Below are positions 1-8,180 of a DNA stretch of 60,110 nt, in pieces. This DNA comes from an uncultured Eggerthellaceae bacterium (GTDB lineage: Bacteria > Actinomycetota > Coriobacteriia > Coriobacteriales > Eggerthellaceae), in assembly GCA_903789375.1 (NCBI GenBank), contig CAIFEB010000003.1:1-60110 (forward strand), given 5' to 3'. The notes under the pieces are model-generated. The model was given only the letters and a program-made list of their open reading frames with translations. It searched no databases and was not told the DNA's origin. Positions within the stretch are counted from its first letter, which is position 1; the number at the start of each line of letters is the position of its first letter. A program made the translations under genes and the position numbers.

Positions 1-1
1 G

Positions 2-112
2 AGCGTGGGCGCCGCCACGGGCGCGCCCTGCCCGGAGGGCATGGAAGAGCGCGTCGTTCCCGCCGCGACGTACGCGGTCTTCGAAAGTCGAAAAGGGCGA
101 CAGCGCGTTTGA
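2..112 (+). pseudogene. GyrI-like effector-binding domain fragment, cut by the window edge
   Basis: The frame from base 2 gives a short stretch containing EGMEERVVPAATYAVFES, which resembles the late part of a GyrI-like/AraC effector-binding domain (the usual pattern is a Pro-Ala-Gly-x-Tyr-Ala-Val-Phe core). It runs into a stop at 110-112, well before such a domain would end, so the gene looks truncated by rearrangement. The start lies outside the window. The match rests on one short motif, so the identification is tentative. Confidence 0.4.
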
Positions 113-254
113 GTGTCATGGGCGCAACGCGGGCCCTAAAGAGCTGCACGATCTCATCAGGCTGTTGCAGTTGGCGGGGTTCCCCATCACCGATGACATG
201 CTTCGTGTCATCGGAATCAACGATGGCGCCCCACGCGGCTTTCCTCTTCGTTGA
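93..254 (+). pseudogene. C-terminal fragment of an unidentified protein
   Basis: A second frame, overlapping the end of the GyrI-like fragment, reads as natural protein to a stop at 252-254 (for example LHDLIRLLQLAGFPITDDML). Upstream, the same frame is arginine-rich and does not look coding, so this is probably the tail of another gene joined to the GyrI-like remnant. I do not recognise the family with confidence. Confidence 0.3.
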
Positions 255-368
255 GCCGCAGAGGCGACTCCCCACCGTTCTCTGAGCGAAGAACCCGTCG
301 TAGCGCGACTGCTCCGCATGAATTTCATGCGGCGTGCAGGACTCTTCGACAAAATGGAAGGATTTTCC

Positions 369-620
369 ATGGCTACTTCGAACGTTACCATCCTCATGGA
401 TAGCGATTTGAAATCTCAGGCGGACGAGGTCTTCGGCGAGATGGGGATGAGCTTCACCACCGCCGTGAACGTCTTCACCAGACAGGTTGCCCGCGAGCGC
501 CGCATACCCTTCGAAATCTCGGCGGGCCCGGCCGAGAACCCAGTCGACGAGGCGGCGCTGAGAGCTGCAGTGGATTTTGCCAACAAGTATCCCGACGACT
601 TTGCGAGGATGGCCACGTGA
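369..620 (+). CDS. dinJ: RelB/DinJ-family antitoxin, apparently orphan
   Basis: This 83-aa protein has the DinJ/RelB layout: an N-terminal ribbon-helix-helix (MATSNVTILMDSDLKSQADE) followed by the FGEMGMSFTTAVNVFTRQ helix pair typical of DinJ. Such antitoxins bind their operator as dimers and neutralise a RelE/YafQ ribonuclease. The ATG at 369 is preferred over the upstream ATG at 318 because GGAAGGA lies six bases before it. No toxin gene follows. The next 165 bases encode nothing like RelE, so the pair is broken or the toxin is elsewhere. Confidence 0.8.
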   Translation: MATSNVTILMDSDLKSQADEVFGEMGMSFTTAVNVFTRQVARERRIPFEISAGPAENPVDEAALRAAVDFANKYPDDFARMAT

Positions 621-785
621 GCGGCATCGTACAGTACCTCGGCGTTCTAACCGTTGTCACGCTGCTAGTCGATATGGCATTTGGGGCTCTCATAGGGCTT
701 TCCGGAATCTCAGCAAAGTTTACTGTGCTACACTTTTTGGATAACAACCCCCTGCCCGCCCCATCGCCTTTGACAGGAGGCACCC

Positions 786-1277
786 ATGAAACGATACGTA
801 CTGATGGCGCTCGGATTTATCTGCTTTGGCCTGGGAATGATCGGCGTGTTCATCCCTGTTCTTCCCACCACGCCGTTTTTGCTGCTTGCCGCGTTCCTCT
901 TTTCGCGCAGCTCCGAACGCATGGACGCGTGGATCAAATCGACGCGCGTTTGGAAATCATACGGCCAACCGTTCAAAGACTCCGGCGGCATCGCGCGGCG
1001 CAAGAAGTTCCATATCATTGGAATATCGTACCTGATGTTGGGCGTGAGCGCGCTTCTCGTGCAGAAGCCGATTGTCTGGGGCATCCTCGCTACCGTGGCG
1101 TTGTTCCTGGCTTGGCTGATGATCTTCCACATCCCCACCGTTGAGGAAGACGACGTAGCCAAGTTTGTCGACCCGGAGCCGGAGATCGAAGCCATCGGGC
1201 AGATCATTGCAGAGCATCACGAGCAAACCGCGTCCGCCAATGCCGGAGCAACCGGGATCAAGCAAGTAGCCGAGTAA
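786..1277 (+). CDS. YbaN-family (DUF454) inner-membrane protein
   Basis: The 163-aa product begins with a membrane segment and the family signature GMIGVFIPVLPTTPFLLLAA, followed by FLFSRSSERMDAWI and two further hydrophobic segments near residues 75-115. This matches the small integral membrane family of E. coli YbaN, whose biochemical role is unknown. A strong AGGAGG at 775-780 precedes the ATG. The C-terminal 40 residues are acidic and hydrophilic and extend beyond the usual family length. The gene stands alone between the orphan antitoxin and a gene-poor stretch. Confidence 0.85.
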   Translation: MKRYVLMALGFICFGLGMIGVFIPVLPTTPFLLLAAFLFSRSSERMDAWIKSTRVWKSYGQPFKDSGGIARRKKFHIIGISYLMLGVSALLVQKPIVWGILATVALFLAWLMIFHIPTVEEDDVAKFVDPEPEIEAIGQIIAEHHEQTASANAGATGIKQVAE

Positions 1278-2054
1278 TGGCTCTTTTGCCGGGCGTTCAA
1301 GCTGGTGCGGAACCACCCGCAAGCACACCACGGCTGGCATGCTTCTAACGTTCGAATCCTCCTCGATTGAAACGCACCCGCCGACGACGTTGGCGGCGCC
1401 GATGGTTGCCAACAGCGCCGTGCGCAGGCGCCGAAGCTCGACACCTCGTCGGTGCCACCTTCCTCGTTTTTCACAATGCGGCGCAGCAAGCGGCCCATTT
1501 ACGCAAGAGCCGCAACAGCGGCACCACCGCCCGCCCCTGCGCAAGGTCGCTGCTCTCTCGGGCGCTTCGAATTCGACTGCCTACATCCATCGCGTCATCC
1601 TTTCGACCTGCCTCAAAGCTACGCTGCGAACGAAACGATATCCACCTCGTGCCTTTTACATCGCCCAAGGAAAGCGTCAAAATCCTTTTACACCCGGGTT
1701 TCCAGCTTGGGCGACACCAAGGTTCTCGTCGATGTTCGTGCTCATGCGGAGCGTCGGCAACTTACGCTCCCGGGGTTGCGGCCGATATCCTCTCCAACTT
1801 GAGGACGCCGGGATGCGAATGCGACGGGCGCCATTGCGCCCCATGCCATTCGCGACTTTGCCCACGTGCGTGCCAACGGAACTATACTGAGCGGCTGGCG
1901 GCATTACAAATCACGAGTACAATTTGAGCACAGACTTGTTATCCATCAAGATGGCAGCAGTTGACGAAGCATTACATGAGGTTATCTAACGCAATGCCGT
2001 GCAGCGAAGCTCGCATCGAGCGGGAGCAATTCGATTAGGAGGAGCGCGATCGAT
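1278..2054. other. Gene-poor stretch with no recognisable gene
   Basis: About 780 bases in which overlapping open frames on both strands give arginine- and serine-rich translations without domain-like sequence. A tRNA-like T-loop string (GTTCGAATCC at 1350-1359) has no cloverleaf around it. The stretch is probably degraded coding DNA. The last 20 bases carry the ribosome-binding site of the next gene. Confidence 0.5.
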
Positions 2055-2327
2055 ATGATGTATCCGTTCATGACGCTTAACGACGACACTGAGATAGTGC
2101 ATTCCGACATCGATGAGTCCGGCCGCGTTAAGGTGTACATCGAACGGCCAGATGCCAAGGACGGCTTCCATCATGTGACTTGCTGGCTTCCCGATTATAC
2201 ATGGGAAGACAATGTAGGTTTTTCCGAAGAGGACCTGAGCTACTTCAAGAATCTGGTTCGTTCCACCTCGAACCTCATCCTCGAGTTTGCTGCCGATGGA
2301 GGCTTCGAGCATGCCTCAGGTTTTTAG
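2055..2327 (+). CDS. Small acidic conserved hypothetical protein
   Basis: This 90-aa protein starts MMYPFMTLNDDTEIVHSDID and is rich in acidic and aromatic residues, with no membrane segment, signal peptide or metal motif. It resembles small uncharacterised proteins found scattered in gut Firmicutes and Actinobacteria; I do not know a function. AGGAGGAG at 2038-2044 supports the start (two adjacent ATG codons at 2055 and 2058). It is followed convergently by the HD hydrolase. Confidence 0.7.
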   Translation: MMYPFMTLNDDTEIVHSDIDESGRVKVYIERPDAKDGFHHVTCWLPDYTWEDNVGFSEEDLSYFKNLVRSTSNLILEFAADGGFEHASGF

Positions 2328-2390
2328 GATTGGCCCATATTGACGCTCTGTCCTGCACTAGGAATAAATGTTTTCTGAAATACTATTCAG

Positions 2391-2813
2391 CTATGCGCGC
2401 AGCAGGGCGATGGCTCGGCGGTACTTTTCCACACGCTCGCGGTCGGCGTCCGCCACCTTGGGCAAGCGGCTCAAATCGCTGTTATGGGCGAGGTCGGCGA
2501 GTTTCACGGTGCGTGCAAGCTCGTTGCGCTTCAGGTTCGCCACATAGTCCATGTAAGGCACGGATTCGTCGTGCGTGAGCAGTTTGAGGGCATCGATCAC
2601 GTCGTCGTCGATGCCAGCTGCGCGCAGGTCGTCGGAGGTGAGCGGTGTGTCCTCCACGACGTCATGCAGCCACGCCACCGCCTTTGCCTTGTCCCCTTCC
2701 ACCTGCGACGCCACGTGCGCCGGATGGCCGATGTAGGGAGCGCCGGCTTTGTCGGTCTGCCCTTCGTGCGCCTTGCACGCGATGGTGCTGGCAATCGTCT
2801 CTTGCGGTCCCAT
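2391..2813 (-). CDS. Small HD-domain hydrolase (single-domain SpoT/MESH1-like)
   Basis: The 140-aa protein is a stand-alone HD domain of the type found in RelA/SpoT hydrolase domains and MESH1. Visible metal and catalytic motifs in order are GHPAHVA, WLHDVVEDTPLT and KLADLAHNSDLSRL, the expected H...HD...N pattern. The synthetase and regulatory domains of long RSH enzymes are absent. By family it would hydrolyse (p)ppGpp or a related pyrophosphorylated nucleotide in the cytoplasm, though many such small HD proteins are untested. GAGGAAGGA lies just upstream of the ATG at 2813. It appears monocistronic. Confidence 0.8.
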   Translation of the reverse strand: MGPQETIASTIACKAHEGQTDKAGAPYIGHPAHVASQVEGDKAKAVAWLHDVVEDTPLTSDDLRAAGIDDDVIDALKLLTHDESVPYMDYVANLKRNELARTVKLADLAHNSDLSRLPKVADADRERVEKYRRAIALLRA

Positions 2814-3014
2814 ATGCGGTTCCTTCCTCTCACGTTCAATTAGATTCTATCGGGGGCCGATCATGGGCCCGAAGCCCCGTTTGCGGCACATTCCGCAATC
2901 CGTAGACAGTGAGTCCTGGTACGGACGCAATGAAGACCATCACGACCCCAATCACATCTTACACAACAGGGTTTTCGTCCTAGAGCTGGTCACTTTTTGA
3001 CGCTTCACCTAGTG

Positions 3015-3220
3015 CCGCCCGCCAAGTCGGCAACACCGCAATTTTCCTCGGTGAGCTTCCTTGCGTCGCTGATTGGATCGCCCGTCTCATCAACGCCCAT
3101 CACGGCGTCAGCACCAAACCCTTCGTTGACATCGAGTAGCAAGGTTATACTCAGCAATACCATGTAGTTCAGGAGGAAGCCATTCGGGAATTCGAGGTAG
3201 CGTCATACGCGCTAATTGCT
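3015..3220 (-). pseudogene. Fragment of an unidentified protein
   Basis: Between 3220 and 3015 the minus strand reads as plausible protein (RYLEFPNGFLLNYM, then DVNEGFGADAVMGVDETGD) to a stop at about 3015-3017. A TGA upstream of this stretch and the absence of a ribosome-binding site before the only ATG (3165) suggest a decayed gene. I do not recognise the family. The rest of 2814-3448 shows nothing else identifiable. Confidence 0.35.
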
Positions 3221-3448
3221 CCCCTTGCGAATGCGAAGAGCCTAGCATAGATCGATAAACGATGACCTGCTTTTATCGACCGTCCATTACTCGATAGTCT
3301 CGATGCGCTGCGCAATGCTCGTCTGAGTTCCCCTGGTCAAGCAATGGCTGTTTCTTGCAAAGCGTACGAAGCGCCACCGCCCGTCGCAGACGCAGCGCCC
3401 TGGGTACCATGTGCGATAGGACAGACATGCAACTCGTTAGGAGGGACC

Positions 3449-4528
3449 ATGCATCATTGCGAAGAGGAAATCTGCCCCCGTTGCGGCTCAATAGATGTTG
3501 CTCGGATACTCTGGGGAAGGCACGCCTTTACAAAGGAACTCGAACGGGACCTCAGAAGCGGAAAGATAGTCTTGGGCGGATGCTGCATCACGCCGAAGAG
3601 CGCTAAGTACCACTGTAACGACTGTGGAGCCGAGTTCGGGACAATCGACTTACCTCTGCCCTTCGAGGACTCGCGTCTTAAGCCCATCGTATACGGCGCG
3701 GCTGTCGGGGATGCCCTTGGCGTTCCTTTCGAAGGCATGCCGCGTGGTACGCTCGCATGCACCCATATGGTCTCCGGACACCGCTACGGCACGCCTGCAG
3801 GCACCTTCTCCGATGACACTTCCCTCATGCTCGCTACATGCGACAGCATCAGAGCATATGGCGGATCAGTACAACTCAAGGACATGGCTGCGCGCTTCCA
3901 CGACTGGCTTTACGAGGGAGCTTACACCCCCGACAACAGCGCCTTCGGAATCGGTCGCACCTGCGCCGTCGCAATAGAGAGAGGTTACGGCTGTGATGAC
4001 GAAATGTCCAATGACAACGGATCTCTCATGAGGATCGCCCCGCTCGCCCTTACAGAAGCGGATGACTCCATGATTGCCGCAGTTTCCGCCATCACTCATG
4101 CGCACCCCGTTTCCATGCAGGCATGCGTCACGTACGTCGGAATCTTGAGAGACGTAATGCGGGGTTTGAACCTTCCTATCGCTATCGAGCGTAATATCCC
4201 GGACAATGAACGCTTCTCGTTCCTTAGCAGCGTCGAAATGAAAACAACTGACGAAATACGGACATCGGGGTTTGTTCTAGACACGCTTGAGGCATCGCTT
4301 TGGTGCAATCTTAAAACAGAGAGCTATGCCGAATGCGTCCTGACGGCAGTGAATCTCGGAGGCGACGCAGATACCACCGCGAGCGTTGCGGGCGCGCTTG
4401 CGGGAGCACGGTACGGTTACCATGCTATACCAAAGAAGTGGGTAGAGGTCCTGCGAGGCAAAGACATCATCGACGCCTGTCTATTTGAACCTACCGTAAA
4501 ATGTCAAAACAAGCCCCGCCTACGCTGA
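3449..4528 (+). CDS. Zinc-ribbon/ADP-ribosylglycohydrolase fusion
   Basis: The 359-aa protein has two parts. Residues 1-65 form a Cys4 zinc ribbon (ICPRCGS ... YHCNDCGAEFG), of a kind also seen as free small proteins. Residues 70-355 are an ADP-ribosylglycohydrolase (DraG/ARH) domain with GDALGVPFEG, the metal motif FSDDTSLML (SDDT in place of the usual TDDT), NDNGSLMRIAP and the C-terminal GGDADTTASVAGALAG. The family removes ADP-ribose from proteins or nucleic acids in a Mg-dependent reaction. TAGGAGGGA before the ATG at 3449 decides the start over upstream options. The ATP-grasp gene begins 10 bases after the stop, so the two form an operon. Confidence 0.85.
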   Translation: MHHCEEEICPRCGSIDVARILWGRHAFTKELERDLRSGKIVLGGCCITPKSAKYHCNDCGAEFGTIDLPLPFEDSRLKPIVYGAAVGDALGVPFEGMPRGTLACTHMVSGHRYGTPAGTFSDDTSLMLATCDSIRAYGGSVQLKDMAARFHDWLYEGAYTPDNSAFGIGRTCAVAIERGYGCDDEMSNDNGSLMRIAPLALTEADDSMIAAVSAITHAHPVSMQACVTYVGILRDVMRGLNLPIAIERNIPDNERFSFLSSVEMKTTDEIRTSGFVLDTLEASLWCNLKTESYAECVLTAVNLGGDADTTASVAGALAGARYGYHAIPKKWVEVLRGKDIIDACLFEPTVKCQNKPRLR

Positions 4529-4538
4529 GGAGAGCGTC

Positions 4539-5417
4539 ATGGAAGCGACCGTTATATTCCCAGGTGACTATTTCTCGCCGGAAGCCCCAGCTGAAAATTA
4601 CCAAGCAGAGTTCGCAGCCGCAGCGGCGACAAACGGAATCCATCCGGTTGTCTTCAACTTCGAAGACTACATCGGCGGCTCACCTCTCAGGATTTTTGCC
4701 GACGCTCCCCTGCCTGAGCTGGTAATTTATCGCGGATGGATGATGACGCCCTCTCAGTACGGTCGGTTCCACGACGACCTTGTCGACAAAGGATTTCGTC
4801 CATTGACGAGCCCTGCGTGCTACGAAAGGATGCATTGTTTTCCCGCGGCCTACGAGATGCTTGAAGGCCAGACGCCGCGCATGCTGGCATTCCCCGCTAA
4901 CGGGAGGCGCGTCACAGTTGATGCCGATCTTGTAAACAGAACATTCGACCGGTTCATGGTCAAAGATTACGTCAAATCGATGAAGGGGACATCCTTCCCA
5001 ACATGCATCGACACACCCATTACGCAAAAGGAGCTCGATAAGCTCATCGCCGAATTCATCCGCCTCAGGGGGGCGCTCTTCACGGGAGGGATTGTCCTCA
5101 AAGAGTACGTTGACCTTAAACGATACGAAGAGAGGACCAACGAGTAGCGCCTTTTCTCCTTCGTAAAGGGAACAAGGCTTGCGCTCGCGAGAAACTCGGA
5201 TCAGCCGGCATCATGTCCAGAGCCTCCTGATGAATATCTCACGACGTGCAACGGCATCGCTTGCCCCTTTTACACGATCGACTTCGCCGAGCTCGAGAAC
5301 GGCAGCTGGACCATCATCGAAGCCGGGGACGGACAGGTTTCCGGGCTCGCACAGTCGGATGATCCAGCACGGTTCTACGGTGCGATGTCTCGATGCCTGA
5401 AGCTTTTGGGTGAATAA
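4539..5417 (+). pseudogene. ATP-grasp (DUF4343-like) gene interrupted by one in-frame TAG
   Basis: The frame is open for 293 codons from the ATG at 4539 (GAGGAGAG upstream) to the TAA at 5415-5417, except for a single TAG at 5145-5147. The first 202 residues match the N-terminal two thirds of ATP-grasp proteins of the DUF4343 type. The continuation after the TAG in the same frame contains ARNSDQP and FYTIDFAELENGSWTIIEAG, the metal- and ATP-binding end of the fold. Homologues typically have Tyr where the stop falls (TNE-Tyr-Arg). The lesion is therefore a point nonsense change, not a frameshift, and the rest of the gene is well preserved, so it is recent or suppressed. Co-transcribed with the ADP-ribosylglycohydrolase. 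Confidence 0.85.
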
Positions 5418-5575
5418 AGCGTCACCTGTTCGGTCAGCGAGAACCAGCAGCGCGTGACGACCGTACGTCGAGTTCCGCACCTCAGCGCCCTCGTCGTCTC
5501 CTAGCTTATCGCTTCCGCTTTAGCAAGAATCCCTGCGAGACGACCTGCCGCACGCGCGGATTCCCTAACTGCACG

Positions 5576-5941
5576 CTAATCGACGACGTATCCTGATCCT
5601 TCGAGCGCTCGGGCTGCCTTCTCGAAGTCCTCCTCTTTGACGAGGATGTAATCGGTGTTGAATGTCGACACAGCAAAGATTCCGATCCCGTTTTCGGCGA
5701 GTACGGTGGAAATTCTCGACAGGATTCCGATGAGCGAGAAATCAAGCGTGCCAGCGATTCGAAAGCCCCGCCATCCGTCCTCGCGCTCTACGGTTGAAGC
5801 TGGCGCGTCTTTCGTCTCGCACACCAGAGACAGCTCCTCGTCGGTCTTTCCAATGAAGAATAGGTCAGCGGACAGATCGACGTCTTCGAGCGATTCGACT
5901 TTGCACACGGTCAGATCTTGCTGCAGCCTCTGTAGTTTCAT
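5576..5941 (-). CDS. ACT-domain protein (ACT_7-like), probable amino-acid sensor
   Basis: This 121-aa soluble protein has an N-terminal beta-rich half and a C-terminal ACT-type half with RIAGTLDFSLIGILSRISTV and GIGIFAVSTFNTDYILVKEEDF, the hallmark of the small two-ACT proteins related to the CASTOR family. These bind amino acids and usually act as stand-alone sensors of unknown partner. The ribosome-binding site (GAAAGGTG) is modest. It is divergent from the AT-rich region at 5948-6211 and has no operon partner. Confidence 0.75.
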   Translation of the reverse strand: MKLQRLQQDLTVCKVESLEDVDLSADLFFIGKTDEELSLVCETKDAPASTVEREDGWRGFRIAGTLDFSLIGILSRISTVLAENGIGIFAVSTFNTDYILVKEEDFEKAARALEGSGYVVD

Positions 5942-6084
5942 GGGGCTTTACACCTTTCGCTGGTCCAACGTTAACGCGCAAGCGATTACCGCGGAGAAGA
6001 CAATTTTAACCGCACAGCATTGACTGCTCGAACGGACTACGAAGATACCGTACGCGTCCCATCAGCGATTCCATACGATTTGAT

Positions 6085-6145
6085 GAATTCTTTGCAATCG
6101 TATATTCCATGACCTACTATATCGGTCATGACGAATTCCTTGCAA
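6085..6145. promoter_or_regulatory. AT-rich intergenic region with direct and inverted repeats
   Basis: GAATTCTTTGCAA (6085-6097) recurs as GAATTCCTTGCAA (6133-6145), 48 bases apart. Between them lies the inverted repeat CATGACC (6108-6114) / GGTCATG (6124-6130). The surrounding 5950-6210 stretch is much more AT-rich than the rest of the window. It sits between the divergent ACT gene and a decayed membrane gene, so it may be an old operator/promoter or horizontally acquired DNA. Confidence 0.4.
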
Positions 6146-6211
6146 CGTTTCGACCCGTTCCATTATATTTCGTCATTAGGATATATTACTATTCTCATCA
6201 TAGCATTATAG

Positions 6212-7260
6212 TCGTATGCGTTCGCCTTCTCCTGGTTCCTGCCTTTGGCTCTCGGCGATCGCAGCGTCGCTTTCTGTGCCCTCTGCGCCGTACCGACCAG
6301 CATCATCGTTTTCTTCTTCGCAAGCCTCTCGATTGCGGCGTTTCGCAAGCGCAGCAGGTCGGCGTTGCGCCCAACTGCACGCCTTCCGCTGTCGAAAAAG
6401 TTCTTCGCCGCTACCTCATGTACCTCGTGCTCGCGACCGTTCTCCCTGCTCTTCTGATAACTGGCCCGCTCTGTTCGGCCCTCGGCATACAGAAAGCCCA
6501 TTTCGCAGAAGCCGTTTCGATTCCCCTGCAGCAGATGGCGCGCGTCGTTGCCGACGATGGAACGATAAGCGAGGCCGATACAGAGCTGTTGAACGCAATC
6601 CTGCCCCTTGAGCAGGTCAAAGAATGCTACGACGAGACGACACCGAACGCAGTCAAGTTCGCGCCGGACTTCAACGACGCCTACCTCGAATCCCATAAGG
6701 GCGAGTTCTTCGACGCGTGGCTGAGGACGGGCCTCGCCAACCCCGGCACGTATCTGCGCGCATGGATCGCGCAGACTGCGACCTTCTGGTGCGTTGACGA
6801 AACCACCTGGTACCTGTCCGCTCCCGGCTACTCGCTTGACCCCTATCTCACCGATGACGACGTCATCGTCAACATATCCAACAACCACCTAGCGGGCATC
6901 GTGTCCATCGCGGATTTCCGCGCGGTGACGCTGCAGGCTGTCCAGGCGCTCGGCCCGCTTTTCAACAGCGGCTTTCTTGCGTGGTTTCTGCTGTACGCGC
7001 TTCTCGTCGCGCTCTGCACCAAGGACAAGCGAATGGTTCTGGCGCTTGTACCCGCGTTGGCGCTGTGGGGCTGCTTCCTTCTTGCCGCTCCATCCGACGA
7101 CTTCCGCTACATGCTGGGAATCCACCTGATGGTTCCGCTGCTGATCGCGTTTCTCACCGTCGCCGGAAACGGCGGGCAGGCTGTTTTTCTTGCAGACATC
7201 TCCCCGATGGCCGATCGAAAACACCTCGATGACGAGCACGTCCCGCTCAATCGTGCATAA
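6212..7260 (+). pseudogene. Truncated, frameshifted integral membrane protein (DUF6020-like)
   Basis: From about 6410 to 7190 one frame encodes a convincing membrane protein C-terminus: a TM segment (MYLVLATVLPALLITGPL), a long extracytoplasmic loop with IPLQQMARVV, and two or three C-terminal TM segments including the DDFRYM stretch. This resembles the C-terminal part of DUF6020-type polytopic proteins. Upstream, a hydrophobic stretch (TSIIVFFFASLSIAAFRKR) continues in a different frame from 6212, so there is a frameshift near 6360-6410 and the N-terminal half is missing. After about 7190 the frame runs through DNA that encodes a toxin on the other strand, so the true C-terminus is also lost at a junction. 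Confidence 0.65.
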
Positions 7261-7425
7261 GATGCGGTATTCGCCGACGCGGTATCACCATTCTCCTGGC
7301 CAATCGCCTGTGAGACCCTTCACTTTGGAAGAAGGGTCCTCGCACCCCTCGAGATTCTTCTCGATCCATGACAAGATGAGCCGCGCATCAAATCGATCCA
7401 TCTTCTTATGCCGCCGAAGAGTAAA
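7190..7425 (-). pseudogene. relE-type toxin remnant with an in-frame TGA
   Basis: The minus strand from about 7425 to 7190 aligns by eye with the intact RelE toxin encoded at 9825-10091 in this window: KMDRFDARLILSWIEKNLEG, then KGLTGDWPGEW, a stop, and YRVGEYRILCTI ... FSIGHRGDV. The stop is a TGA at 7287-7285 where the intact copy has Arg, as expected from CGA to TGA. The N-terminus is degenerate, and the C-terminus fuses into the reverse complement of the membrane-protein remnant. No antitoxin gene remains upstream. Confidence 0.75.
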
Positions 7426-7604
7426 CCTTCATATGCTCACCGTGATACGACCATCTCATCAGAATTTGAATACACCGCATTTTGCGTGGCACGAAGTCGA
7501 TAGAGCAGTACTCCCACGGGGCCGAGCTTGTACCAGACCCCGCGTTTTCGCCTGGTTCTTTGCGCGTTCAGTATCAGAACGATTTTCCGGTCCTCAATGC
7601 TGCC

Positions 7605-7910
7605 CTACTCAGGATCGATCATGTTATCGATTTGGTCGAAGAACTCGAGCGTGTTGGCCGTCTCGCCGCCAAGCACGTGAGCGGTTTGAATGTCGCCCTT
7701 GTGGTCGGTCAAGAACTTGAGAGCCATATCGGTGCTCTCCGGAGGATAAAAGTCAGGGTTGGACTGTGCAAGCAGGATGACGCCGTTCTCGCGACCCGCG
7801 AGCGCGCTTGCCGCGAGCGCATCGGCGCCGCGGAACGAATCAATCGAGCTTGCGATGCACACGCTCGACGCGCTCGGAGCTGCTATCGGATACTGAGTCC
7901 GACGGCGACT
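7605..7910 (-). pseudogene. Cell wall-binding repeat 2 (CWB2) remnant
   Basis: On the minus strand about 100 residues ending at a stop near 7605 carry the CWB2 pattern: VCIASSIDSFRGADALAASA, LAGRENGVILLA, and AHVLGGETANTLEFFDQID. CWB2 repeats anchor secreted proteins to anionic wall polymers and normally occur as triplets after a signal peptide. Only one repeat is visible and the sequence upstream is not coding-like, so this is the tail of a lost surface protein. The rest of 7430-8180 shows nothing else identifiable. Confidence 0.6.
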
Positions 7911-8180
7911 CTGGTTCGTAGCCGGAGCGGAATTCTCATCGCCCCTTCGTCCTGCGAAACGCATGCGCCCACGCAGAAATTCATCCCCCGCCCACAATCG
8001 GCTTTGCCTGTTACATCTGCGCGCCATCGCTTCTATCATGGACGAAGCCAACGCATGCCCGCTCCGTCGAGGCTCCTGCGCGAGCGCTGTCTGGGAAGCA
8101 CCCGCGTCGCGATCCGAAGCATGCGCCCAAGCGAATCCAACAGGCCGCAACAGACCGACAGAAACGAAGGTGCTTTACCT

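Noticed and set aside
1350-1359. GTTCGAATCC resembling a tRNA T-loop
   Set aside because: The flanking bases do not form a T-stem, and no anticodon or acceptor stems can be folded around it.
7482-8180. 700-base N-terminal extension of the DUF262 gene
   Set aside because: The extension is low-complexity and antisense to the CWB2 remnant; the DUF262 domain starts directly after the ATG at 8181, which has its own ribosome-binding site.
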